The position numbers and the translations under genes were made by a program. Shown here in pieces: positions 38,700 to 46,936 of a stretch of DNA of 64,000 bases. This DNA comes from Baekduia alba (GTDB lineage Bacteria; Actinomycetota; Thermoleophilia; Solirubrobacterales; Solirubrobacteraceae). The notes under the pieces were generated by a model that did not search any database, was not told the DNA's origin, and saw only the letters and a program-made list of their open reading frames with translations. How positions within the stretch are numbered: the first letter of the stretch is position 1; each line of letters opens with the position of its first letter. The stretch covers positions 992,001 through 1,056,000 of the forward strand of contig NZ_CP114013.1 in NCBI RefSeq assembly GCF_028416635.1. Direction: 5' to 3'.

Positions 38700-39623
38700 C
38701 TACCAGCCGGCGCCGTCGCCGGCGCCCACGCCCGCGACGACCGAGGTCGACCAGTCGACGACCGCGGTGGGCTTGACGACGTGGCGCGACAGACCGAGGT
38801 CCTTGGGATCGACGCCCAGGGCCAGGCCGACGAGCTGCGGCAGGTGCAGGACCGGCATGTTCAGCTCACGGCCGACGGTGCGCTCGGCCAGCGGCTGCTG
38901 GAGGTCCAGGTTGAGGTGGCACAGCGGGCACGGCGTGACGAGGCAGTCCGCGTCGGCGTCGACCGCGTCGCCGAGGTGGCGGCCGGCCTGCTTCAGCGAC
39001 GCTTCCTTGTTCATGGTGATGATCGGGAAGCCGCAGCACTTGTGCGAGCCGGCGTAGTCGATGACCGTGCCGCCCAGCGCCTCGATCACGAGACCGAGGT
39101 AGGTGTCGCGCGGGTTCTCGTCGTCGATGCCCAGCCGGTCGGTCGGACGGACGATGTAGCAGCCGTAGAAGGGGCCGACCTTCAGGTTGGTCAGCGGCCG
39201 CTGCACGCGCTCGCGCAGGTTGTCGAGGCCGAACTCCTCCACCAGCACCCAGAGGAAGTTCTTGTTGGCCAACCCGGCGCGGTACTCCAGGTTGTACTTG
39301 GCGAGCGTCTCGTTGACGTGGCCGCGGTACTCGGCCGACGCGTCGAGGCGCTCCTGGCACTCGCCCTGCGCGCCCTGGCAGGTCGAGCAGATGTTCATCA
39401 TCAGGTCGGCGCCCTCGACCTGCTGGGCGAGCGCGAACGTGCGCGCGTTCAGCGTGTCGGCGAGCTCCTGGTTGTGCTCGGCGATGACGCCGGCGCCCGA
39501 GCAGCAGGCGCGGTCGAGCTCGACGAGCTCGATGTCCAGCATCGGGGCGATCTTCGCCATCGAGCCGTGCAGCTCCGGCGTGAAGCCGCGGCTCACGCAG
39601 CCGGGCCAGTACGCAACCTTCAT
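38700..39623 (-). CDS. sdhE: Succinate dehydrogenase subunit E-type (CCG domain, HdrB-like)
   Basis: 307 aa with two CCG (Cys-rich) domains: RACCSGAGVIAEHNQELADT with ICSTCQG (about 40-85), and GSHKCCGFPIITMNKEASLK with TPCPLCHLNLD (about 190-245). The paired motifs ligate a non-cubane 4Fe-4S cluster as in heterodisulfide-reductase HdrB. In type-E succinate dehydrogenases this subunit replaces the cytochrome b membrane anchor and passes electrons to quinone. No SdhC/SdhD-like membrane gene lies in the operon, in line with that. Confidence 0.85.
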   Translation of the reverse strand: MKVAYWPGCVSRGFTPELHGSMAKIAPMLDIELVELDRACCSGAGVIAEHNQELADTLNARTFALAQQVEGADLMMNICSTCQGAQGECQERLDASAEYRGHVNETLAKYNLEYRAGLANKNFLWVLVEEFGLDNLRERVQRPLTNLKVGPFYGCYIVRPTDRLGIDDENPRDTYLGLVIEALGGTVIDYAGSHKCCGFPIITMNKEASLKQAGRHLGDAVDADADCLVTPCPLCHLNLDLQQPLAERTVGRELNMPVLHLPQLVGLALGVDPKDLGLSRHVVKPTAVVDWSTSVVAGVGAGDGAGW

Positions 39624-39675
39624 CGACGGATGTCCTTCCCGGTGGTCGGCGCTTCGGTTGTGGCTGCGACCTTCA

Positions 39676-40857
39676 TCAGGCGTTGTCCTCCGCGTTGGCG
39701 TCGCCGGTGGCTTCGACGCGCTCGCTCACGGGGCCGTCGTTGTTCTCGTCGGTGCCCGAGATGTACAGGTTGAACTCGAGGCGCTGATCGCGACCCTCGA
39801 CGGTCTCGTAGATCTCCTTGACCTGCTTGAGGTCCTCGGCGGGGATCTTGTGCGGCTTGAGCGCGCCCATCGGGGTCACCTTGCGGCGCAGGACCGACTT
39901 GGTGATGACCGGCAGCGAGGAGAGGAGCTCCTGGCCGGCCGCCGGGTGGAACTTGCCGAACCACGACGGGCCGCCGTAGGAGCGGGGCAGCAGCTCCGCC
40001 TCCCAGAGCAACCCGTAGTTCTTGATCAGCTGGACGAACGCCGCCTCGTGGCGCTCGCCGTTGTTGCGGTCCACGATGTGGTAATCGGTGCCGGCGCGGC
40101 GGCGCAGGCGCATGATCTGGTTCATCGGGGCGACGCCCTTGGGGCACGCCTCGATGCACTTGAAGCAGTGCGTGCAGTCGTAGATGCCGTGCGGATCCTC
40201 GGCGAGGTCCTTGAGGCGCTCGTACTGCTGCGCGTCGCGCGGGTCGCCGACGAAGCGGTAGGACTTGGCCAGCGCGGCCGGACCGATGAAGAGCGGGTCG
40301 ACCTCCATCGCCAGGCAGTCCGAGACGCAGGCGCCGCACTGGATGCAGGCCATCGTCTGCGTGACGTCCACCATCGACTCGCGGTCGACGATGTACTCGC
40401 GCTCGGGGATCGGCTCCTTGTTGATGAGCCACGGCGTGACGCGCTGGACCTTCTTCCAGTGGACGGCGTCCATGTCCACGATCAAGTCCTTGATGACGGG
40501 CATGTTGCCCATCGGCTCGATCTCGATGACGCCGTCCTTGGACGTCCGCTTGGCCTTGTCGAGGTGCGTGTGGCACGCGAGGCCGGGCTGGCCGTTGATC
40601 CGCACGCCGCACGAGCCGCAGATCGCGGCCTTGCACGAGCAGCGGATGCCGATCGAGCCGTCGAAACGGCCCTTGGCCTGGAGGATGCCCTCGAGGACGG
40701 AGCGGTGGGGCTCCAGCTCGATGGTGTGCTCGACCCAGTACGGCGCGTCGCCGGACTCCGGGTCGTAGCGGCGGATGCGGAGGGTGAAGGGCTCGGAGTG
40801 ATCCGAGTGCGCCGGGCTGGCCTCGGCGCCTTCGGTGGTCAGGGGCTCTGCGGCCAT
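39676..40857 (-). CDS. sdhB: Succinate dehydrogenase iron-sulfur subunit
   Basis: 393 aa, longer than the usual ~250 because of a ~120-residue C-terminal extension. The 2Fe-2S site is IRCSCKAAICGSCGVRINGQ with a later Cys (about 73-95). The 4Fe-4S/3Fe-4S ferredoxin part has MACIQCGACVSDCLA and YDCTHCFKCIEACPKGVAPM (about 170-245). It passes electrons from SdhA flavin to the SdhE subunit. The long tail (LRRKVTPMGALKPHKIPAED) is typical of the type paired with CCG subunits. Starts 4 bp after sdhA. Confidence 0.92.
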   Translation of the reverse strand: MAAEPLTTEGAEASPAHSDHSEPFTLRIRRYDPESGDAPYWVEHTIELEPHRSVLEGILQAKGRFDGSIGIRCSCKAAICGSCGVRINGQPGLACHTHLDKAKRTSKDGVIEIEPMGNMPVIKDLIVDMDAVHWKKVQRVTPWLINKEPIPEREYIVDRESMVDVTQTMACIQCGACVSDCLAMEVDPLFIGPAALAKSYRFVGDPRDAQQYERLKDLAEDPHGIYDCTHCFKCIEACPKGVAPMNQIMRLRRRAGTDYHIVDRNNGERHEAAFVQLIKNYGLLWEAELLPRSYGGPSWFGKFHPAAGQELLSSLPVITKSVLRRKVTPMGALKPHKIPAEDLKQVKEIYETVEGRDQRLEFNLYISGTDENNDGPVSERVEATGDANAEDNA

Positions 40858-40861
40858 TGGA

Positions 40862-42559
40862 CTAGTACTTTCTCTCTTCTGGCTGCCACTGGGTGATGGT
40901 CACGGGGCTGTAGGCCACGTGGGGGATGTCGTCCCCGTTGCGCGAGAGGGTGATGTGCTTCTGCCACTCCTCGTCGTTGCGGTCGGGGTAGTCGACGCGG
41001 AACTGCGCCCCGCGCGACTCCTTGCGCTCGATGGCACCGACGACGGTGCACTCCGCGCAGTCGAGCATGTACCCCAGCTCGAGGGCGCCGAGGACGTCCT
41101 GGTTGAAGACCGTGCCCTTGTCGTCGACGTAGGCGGTCTTCGCCTCCTCCTTGAGACGGCGGACGACGTCGAGCGCGTGCTCGAGGCCGTCCTGCGTCCG
41201 GAAGACGGCCACGTTCTCGTTCATCTCGGTGCCGAGGTCGTCCTTGATCTCCGAGATGCGGCGGCCGGTCTTGGGCCGGCCGATGATCCCGTCGATCATG
41301 GTCTGCTCGTCGTTGAGGCGCGCCTGTCCGACGGCGGTCGGCATCGGCATGCTGGCGGCGCGGGCGGCCGCGTGCTCGCCGGCGCGACGGCCGAAGATCA
41401 GCGTGTCCAGCAGCGAGTTGGCGCCGAGGCGGTTGCCGCCGTGGACCGAGACGCAGGCGACCTCGCCCGCGGCGTAGAGGCCCTCGATCGGCGTGGCGCC
41501 GTCGACGTCGGTCTTGACGCCGCCCATGATGTAGTGCTGGCCGGGGCGGATCAGGATCGGCTCGCGCGTGATGTCGACGCCGGCGAAGTCCTTGCCGATG
41601 TTGACGATCTCGCGCAGCGCCTCGAGCGTGCGCTTGCGCGGCACGACCGTGACGTCGAGGTAGATGCCGACGCCGCCGGGGCCGACGCCGCGGCCCTCGT
41701 TGATCTCGGTCTGCTCGGCGCGGGAGACGACGTCGCGCGACGCCAGCTCCATCTTGTTCGGCGCGTACTTCTCCATGAAGCGCTCGCCGTCGGCGTTGAG
41801 CAGGTGCGCGCCCTCGCCGCGGGCGCCCTCGGTGATGAGGAAGCCGTTCTCGACGAGACACGTGGGGTGGTACTGGACCATCTCCATGTCCATCAGCGGC
41901 GCGCCGAGGCGGTAGGCCTGCGCGATGCCGTCGCCGGTGCAGATCAGGCCGTTGGTCGTCGGCTTGAACGCCTGGCCGACGCCGCCGGTGGCGAGGATCA
42001 CGTTCTTGGCGGTGAACTCGGCCAGCTCGCCGGTGCGGATGTCGCGGGCGATGCAGCCGGAGACGGCGCCGGACTCGTCCTGGAGGAGGTGGGTGGTGAA
42101 CCACTCCTCGTAGCGGTCGACGGTCTCGTGGTGCTTCATCAGCTGCTCGTACAGGACGTGCAGGATCGCCTGGCCGGTGATGTCGGCCACGTAGGCGGTG
42201 CGCTTCATGGACGCCCCGCCGAACGCGCGGAGGTCCATCTGACCGGTCTCGTTGCGGTGGAACGTGACGCCGATGTGCTCGAGGTGCATCACCTCGTGCG
42301 GCGCCTCGCGGCACATGACCTCGATCGCGTCCTGGTCACCGATGAAGTCGGATCCCTTGACGGTGTCGTAGGCGTGTGAGCGCCAGTCGTCGGCAGGGTT
42401 GATGGCGGCGTTGATGCCACCGGCGGCAGCGACAGAGTGCGAGCGGACCGGGTGGACCTTGCTCATGATCGCCACCGACGCTCCCGCTTCCGCGGCGGCC
42501 AAAGCGGCCCGCTGACCGGCGAGGCCGGCGCCGAGGATGAGGACGTCGTGTGCAGGCAT
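40862..42559 (-). CDS. sdhA: Succinate dehydrogenase flavoprotein subunit
   Basis: 565 aa. FAD-binding ILGAGLAGQRAALAAAEAGA at the N-terminus, the covalent-flavin type segment HPVRSHSVAAAGGINAAINP with its His (about 43), substrate motif EGARGEGAHLLNADGERFME, and active Arg in the capping domain. It oxidises succinate to fumarate. First gene of the sdhA-sdhB-sdhE operon, all leftward. Upstream lies a 66-bp gap to the MocR gene end. Confidence 0.95.
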   Translation of the reverse strand: MPAHDVLILGAGLAGQRAALAAAEAGASVAIMSKVHPVRSHSVAAAGGINAAINPADDWRSHAYDTVKGSDFIGDQDAIEVMCREAPHEVMHLEHIGVTFHRNETGQMDLRAFGGASMKRTAYVADITGQAILHVLYEQLMKHHETVDRYEEWFTTHLLQDESGAVSGCIARDIRTGELAEFTAKNVILATGGVGQAFKPTTNGLICTGDGIAQAYRLGAPLMDMEMVQYHPTCLVENGFLITEGARGEGAHLLNADGERFMEKYAPNKMELASRDVVSRAEQTEINEGRGVGPGGVGIYLDVTVVPRKRTLEALREIVNIGKDFAGVDITREPILIRPGQHYIMGGVKTDVDGATPIEGLYAAGEVACVSVHGGNRLGANSLLDTLIFGRRAGEHAAARAASMPMPTAVGQARLNDEQTMIDGIIGRPKTGRRISEIKDDLGTEMNENVAVFRTQDGLEHALDVVRRLKEEAKTAYVDDKGTVFNQDVLGALELGYMLDCAECTVVGAIERKESRGAQFRVDYPDRNDEEWQKHITLSRNGDDIPHVAYSPVTITQWQPEERKY

Positions 42560-42625
42560 GTATGCGGCTCTTCGTCTCGAAGTTCGGGGATGCGGACTCT
42601 ATAGATCACGTCCGTTCGGCCTCCC

Positions 42626-44035
42626 TCACGTCAGGGCGCGCGCGAGCGCCCTGACGGCGGCGGGCGCGCTGGGCTCGGGGAGGTTGGCGTACCCGATCAC
42701 CAGCCCGGCGCGGCCCGGGGCTCTGAGCGGCTCGAGGGCGACGCCGCCGTCGGCTGCCCGCTCCGCGATCGCCTGCTCGTCGGCGCCGTCGGGGAGCAGC
42801 AGGACCGCGAAGAGCCCGGCGGCGGCGCCGCGAACCGGGAATCCGGGGAGCTGCGTGGCGAGCTCGGCGAGCAGGGCGTCGCGGCGCTTGCGGTAGCGGA
42901 GGCGCTGGCGGCGCAGGTGGCGGTCGACCTCGCCGCGCTCGATGAGGTCGGCGAGCGCGAGCTGGTCCAGCGGGGGCGGCGTGCCGGCCGGCGAGGCGGG
43001 GTCGTCGTCGTGCAAGTTCCGTGTCAGCGTGGACGGAAGGACGAGCCAGCCGAGCCGCAGCGCGGGCGCGAGCGTCTTGGAGCACGAGCCGCCGTAGATC
43101 ACGAGGTCGGGCGCGAGGCCCTGCAGCGAGCCGATCGGCTGGCGGTCGTAGCGGAACTCGGCGTCGTAGTCGTCCTCCAGGACGAACGCGTCGTGGGCGC
43201 GGGCGTAGGCCACGAGCGCGGCGCGGCGGGCGGGGGAGAGGACGGCGCCGGTGGGGAACTGGTGCGCGGGCGTGACGGCGACGGCCTGGACGTCGGCGAG
43301 CGCGTCGGGTCGCAGGCCGTCGTCGTCGGTCGGGACGGGCACGGGCGTGAGGCCGGACTCCTGCGCGCTGCGCCCGATGCGCCACCAGCCCGGGTCCTCG
43401 ACGCCGACGCGGCGCGCGCCGCGCTGGCGCAGCAGCCGCCAGACCAGCGGGAGCGAGTCGCGCAGGCCGCCGGTGACGAGGATCTGGTCGGGCGTGGCGC
43501 GGACGCCGCGCCGGCGGGCGAGCGAGGCGGCGAGCGCGGTCCGCAGCTCCGGCTCGCCCCGGCGGTCGCCGTAGCCGAGGCGCTCGTCGGGCAGCGTGCG
43601 CAGGACGCGGGTCAGGGCGCCGAGCCAGGCCTGGCGCGGGAAGCCGTCGACGCTGGGCAGCGCCGGGCGCATGTCGAAGCGCGCCGGCGGCACGGCGCCG
43701 CGCACGTTCGCGCCGCGGTGCAGTGGCGCGCCCGCGGCCGCGCCGGTCGCGACCATGCCGCCGCCCGCGGGCCGCGCGTCGTGCGCCGCGCCGCTGCCGG
43801 CCACGCGCGTCCCGCCCCCGCGGCGCGTGTCGAGGTAGCCCTCGGCGGCGAGCTGGGCGTAGGCCTCGACGACGACGCCGCGGGACACGCCGAGCTCGGT
43901 CGCCAGCGCGCGGGTCGCGGGCAGGCGCGTGCCGGGGAGCAGCCGGCCGCCGCGGACCGCTTCGCGCAGGGCGTGCTCGGTCCGGGCGCGGAGCGTTCCG
44001 CCCGGCGCGCGGTCGAGGTCGAGGTGGAGATCCAT
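42626..44035 (-). CDS. MocR/PdxR-type GntR regulator with aminotransferase-like domain
   Basis: 469 aa from ATG 44035. GntR winged helix at about 12-75 (TEHALREAVRGGRLLPGTRL, ALATELGVSRGVVVEAYAQL). Fold-type-I aminotransferase-like domain at about 105-465 with the PLP Lys in IYGGSCSKTLAPALRLGWLV and the LEDDYDAEFRYDR motif. Such regulators sense pyridoxal phosphate or amines. It is divergent (67 bp apart) from a pyridoxamine-phosphate-oxidase-fold gene, its likely target. Confidence 0.9.
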   Translation of the reverse strand: MDLHLDLDRAPGGTLRARTEHALREAVRGGRLLPGTRLPATRALATELGVSRGVVVEAYAQLAAEGYLDTRRGGGTRVAGSGAAHDARPAGGGMVATGAAAGAPLHRGANVRGAVPPARFDMRPALPSVDGFPRQAWLGALTRVLRTLPDERLGYGDRRGEPELRTALAASLARRRGVRATPDQILVTGGLRDSLPLVWRLLRQRGARRVGVEDPGWWRIGRSAQESGLTPVPVPTDDDGLRPDALADVQAVAVTPAHQFPTGAVLSPARRAALVAYARAHDAFVLEDDYDAEFRYDRQPIGSLQGLAPDLVIYGGSCSKTLAPALRLGWLVLPSTLTRNLHDDDPASPAGTPPPLDQLALADLIERGEVDRHLRRQRLRYRKRRDALLAELATQLPGFPVRGAAAGLFAVLLLPDGADEQAIAERAADGGVALEPLRAPGRAGLVIGYANLPEPSAPAAVRALARALT

Positions 44036-44102
44036 TTGGCCCCATGTTGCCAGACGCGCTTGGACCTGGATCGCGGGCCAAGTCGAACCTACGGTCCCGG
44101 GC

Positions 44103-44762
44103 ATGGTCCGCTCCTCCTCCCCAGCTCCGTCCGAGCGCTCCCGCGTGCGCCGGGCGCCCGCGCGCGCCGACTACGACCGCGCCACGATCGACGCGATCCT
44201 CGACGAGGCGCTCGTCGCGCACCTCGGGTTCACAGTCGACGACCAGCCCTACGTCATCCCGACGCTGCACGCCCGGATCGGCGACGAGGTCTACGTGCAC
44301 GGCTCGACGGCGTCGCGGATGGTCAAGACGGTCGGCGCCGGCGTGCCGGTGTGCCTGACCGCGACGCTGCTCGACGGGCTCGTGCTCGCGCGCTCGGCGT
44401 TCAACCACTCCATGAACTACCGGTCGGTCGTCGTCCTCGGCCAGGCGCGCTACGTCGAAGGCGACGCGGAGCGGACCGCCGCGATGGAGGCGCTCACCGA
44501 GCGCCTCGTCCCCGGCCGCTGGGCCGAGTGCCGTCCGCCGTCGCGCCAGGAGATGAAGGGCACGCAGATGCTCGCGCTGTCGCTCGACGAGGCCTCCGCG
44601 AAGGTCCGCGCCGGCGGCCCGGTCGACGCCGCCGAGGACTACGCGTCCGACGCCTGGGCCGGGGTCGTCCCGCTGCGCCTCACGCGCGGCGCGATCGAGC
44701 CCGACGAGCAGCTGCGCGACGATATCCCGGTGCCGGCGTCGGTGGAGGCGTGGGTGAGCTAG
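44103..44762 (+). CDS. Pyridoxamine 5'-phosphate oxidase-fold flavoprotein (NimA-like)
   Basis: 219 aa from ATG 44103. Split-barrel core: HLGFTVDDQPYVIPTLHARI, VYVHGSTASRMVKTVGAGVP, VCLTATLLDGLVLARSAFNH and MNYRSVVVLGQARYVEG, with the NimA-type SMNYRSV segment. It probably binds FMN or haem; substrate unknown. Divergent from a MocR regulator. Its TAG stop shares CTAG (44759-44762) with the convergent site-2 protease gene. Confidence 0.85.
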   Translation: MVRSSSPAPSERSRVRRAPARADYDRATIDAILDEALVAHLGFTVDDQPYVIPTLHARIGDEVYVHGSTASRMVKTVGAGVPVCLTATLLDGLVLARSAFNHSMNYRSVVVLGQARYVEGDAERTAAMEALTERLVPGRWAECRPPSRQEMKGTQMLALSLDEASAKVRAGGPVDAAEDYASDAWAGVVPLRLTRGAIEPDEQLRDDIPVPASVEAWVS

Positions 44763-45925
44763 ACGCTCGCCGCGAGCGCCCGGCGCACGCGGTCCAGCGT
44801 CAGGACGCCGCACAGGCGGCCGTCGGCGTCGACGACCGCCAGCGCGCCGAAGCGCCGCAGGGGCTCGGAGCCCAGCAGGGTCTCCAGCGGCGTGTCGCGG
44901 CCGACGGCGACCTCGTCGCCCTCGCCGGTCTTCAGCAGCTCGTCGGCGGTCAACGTCGGGTGGCCGCCGGCGAGCGCTCCGTCGACCATCTCCTCGCGCA
45001 GCAACCCCACCAACAACCCGGCGGCGTCGACCACGGGGAACCACGCGTAGCGGTAGCGCAGGAAGAACTCGTCCTGCGCGGCCAGCGCCGTGGTCTCGCG
45101 CGGGACCGCGACCGGCTCGGCGTCCATGAGGTCGGCGGCCGTCACGCCCTCGATCCGCTCCGCGAACTGCGACGAGACGACCGCGCTGCGCGCGCCCTGG
45201 GCCAGGAACCACCCGAGGATCCCCAGCCAGATGCCGTCGGCGGCGTCGCCGTTGGCCAGCAGGTACAGGCCGAACCCGATCAGGATGTAGGCGAAGCCCT
45301 GGCCGAGCCGGCCGGCCAGGCGCGTGGCGCGATGGCGGTCGCCCGTCACCTTCCACGCGATCGCCCGCGCGATTCGCCCGCCGTCGAGCGGGAAGCCCGG
45401 GACGAGGTTGAAGATCAGCAGCCCCGCGTTGACCAGCGCCAGCCACGCGGCGAGCGCGAGCACCGGCGAGCTGTCGGCCACGTCGCCGGCCAGGTTGTCG
45501 CCGAAGTCCTCGTGCGAGAACACCAGGACGCCGAGGATCGCGACCAAGGTGATCAACAACGTCACGGCCGGCCCGGCGGCCGCGACCCGGAACTCCTCGC
45601 CCGGCGTCTCGGAGTCGCGCGACAGCTTGGCCAGTCCGCCGAAGACCCACAGGTCGATGCCGAGCACGCCGATGCCGTTGCGCCGCGCGACGATCGCGTG
45701 GCCGAGCTCGTGGAGGGCGATCGACAGGAAGAACAGCAGCGCGCCGGCGACCGCCGTCGCGTACGTGGTGGTGTTGCTCGCGCCGGGCAGCTCGTCGGCG
45801 AAGCGCTCCGACAGCCACCAGATCATCAGGAACAGGAAGACGAACCAGCCAGGGCTGGCGCCGATCCGGATCCCGAAGACCCGGGCGAGCTGCGTCGATC
45901 CTCCTCCGCCGAACATCGGGCACAT
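44759..45925 (-). CDS. Site-2 protease (M50) with two CBS domains
   Basis: 388 aa, about six membrane helices. Zinc site HELGHAIVARR (about 72-83) and the distant NLVPGFPLDGGRIARAI (about 167-183). CBS pair at about 248-385 (AADLMDAEPVAVPRETTALA, GALAVVDADGRLCGVLTLDR). It is an intramembrane metalloprotease, probably controlled by a nucleotide bound to the CBS pair. Alternative in-frame ATG at 45916. Its start lies back to back with aat. Confidence 0.9.
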   Translation of the reverse strand: MCPMFGGGGSTQLARVFGIRIGASPGWFVFLFLMIWWLSERFADELPGASNTTTYATAVAGALLFFLSIALHELGHAIVARRNGIGVLGIDLWVFGGLAKLSRDSETPGEEFRVAAAGPAVTLLITLVAILGVLVFSHEDFGDNLAGDVADSSPVLALAAWLALVNAGLLIFNLVPGFPLDGGRIARAIAWKVTGDRHRATRLAGRLGQGFAYILIGFGLYLLANGDAADGIWLGILGWFLAQGARSAVVSSQFAERIEGVTAADLMDAEPVAVPRETTALAAQDEFFLRYRYAWFPVVDAAGLLVGLLREEMVDGALAGGHPTLTADELLKTGEGDEVAVGRDTPLETLLGSEPLRRFGALAVVDADGRLCGVLTLDRVRRALAASV

Positions 45926-45933
45926 TGTTACGC

Positions 45934-46515
45934 GTGGATCACCGCGCCATCCTCGGTCTTTACGCGCAGGGCCTGTTCCCGATGGACGACGACGGCTTCG
46001 AGGAGCTGCCGTGGTGGGTCGCCGACCCCCGCACCGTCCTGCCGCTGGACCCCGAGTCCCGGGCCAAGCTGCGCCGCCGCGTCCGCCGCTCGATCGCCGT
46101 GCGCGACGACTGGGAGCTGCGCGTCTCGACCGCGTTCGACACGGTCGTCGAGCACTGCGGGCGGCCGCGCGGCGCCGGCGACGGCGTGTGGCTGACGCCC
46201 CGGATGCACGCGCTCTACCGCGTTCTGCACGCCGCCGGCCACGCGCACACGTTCGAGATCTGGGTGGGCGGCGACACGCTGGCGGCCGGCCTGATCGCCG
46301 TCACGCTCGGCCGCGCCGCGATGCTCGAGTCGATGTGGCACCGCGTCCCGCACGCGGGCAACGTCCTGGTCTCGCGCACGGTCGACGCGCTCGCCGCCGC
46401 GGGGGCGACGCTGTGCGACATCCAGACCTCGACGCCGCACACGCTGCGCCTCGGCGCGGTCGAGATCACGCGCGCCGAGTACGAGCGGCGCCTGCAAGCC
46501 GCGCTGCAAGGGTGA
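45934..46515 (+). CDS. aat: Leucyl/phenylalanyl-tRNA-protein transferase-like
   Basis: 193 aa from GTG 45934; a TTG at 45925 would add three residues. ILGLYAQGLFPMDDDGFEEL and WWVADPRTVLPLD are the conserved N-terminal motif. The GNAT core follows (HTFEIWVGGDTLAAGLIAVT, AAMLESMWHRVPHAGNVLV, CDIQTSTPHTLRLGAVEITR). It is about 40 residues shorter than the E. coli enzyme, and the usual GGELYG and ESMFSR segments are altered (GDTLAAG, ESMWHR). It adds Leu/Phe to N-degron proteins for ClpAP/ClpS. Confidence 0.82.
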   Translation: MDHRAILGLYAQGLFPMDDDGFEELPWWVADPRTVLPLDPESRAKLRRRVRRSIAVRDDWELRVSTAFDTVVEHCGRPRGAGDGVWLTPRMHALYRVLHAAGHAHTFEIWVGGDTLAAGLIAVTLGRAAMLESMWHRVPHAGNVLVSRTVDALAAAGATLCDIQTSTPHTLRLGAVEITRAEYERRLQAALQG

Positions 46516-46564
46516 CGAGCGTCACCAAGAAATGCGCAACTGGCCGACTACAATTAGAAGAGCG

Positions 46565-46819
46565 ATGGACACCGGCGATCGCCTCACCTGGACGCAGCGT
46601 CGCGAGCTGGAGCGCGAGCTCTGGCTCGACGATCACCTGCGCGCGCTGGGCGAGGTCGTGCCGGAGGATCTCGACGACCCGGAGCTGCTGCGCGCGATCG
46701 AGTCGCGCGCCCGCGGGCTGGCCGAGACGATCGCCAAGCTGCGCCAGATGCGCGGCGACGAGCTCGTGGTGGAGCGCGAGGTCATGGCGTTCCGCGGCGC
46801 CCTCGAGCAGCTGGGCTGA
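46565..46819 (+). CDS. Hypothetical helical protein, 84 aa
   Basis: ATG 46565 chosen because the upstream extension is not protein-like. It reads MDTGDRLTWTQRRELERELW, then LLRAIESRARGLAETIAKLR and a C-terminal helix with VVEREVMAFRGALEQLG. A small, mostly coiled-coil acidic protein, possibly a regulator or structural factor; family unknown. A small hairpin (46862-46877, GCTCGG/CCGAGC) follows and may end transcription. Confidence 0.55.
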   Translation: MDTGDRLTWTQRRELERELWLDDHLRALGEVVPEDLDDPELLRAIESRARGLAETIAKLRQMRGDELVVEREVMAFRGALEQLG

Positions 46820-46936
46820 GCGTCGGGCCCGGAGCGGCCCTCGAGGGCCAAGCTCAGCAACGCTCGGCTGACCGAGCCGAGCTTCAGGGGTCTCCCCGAT
46901 GTCGCGCGTGGCGTGCGGTCCGTACAACCGCTTCGC

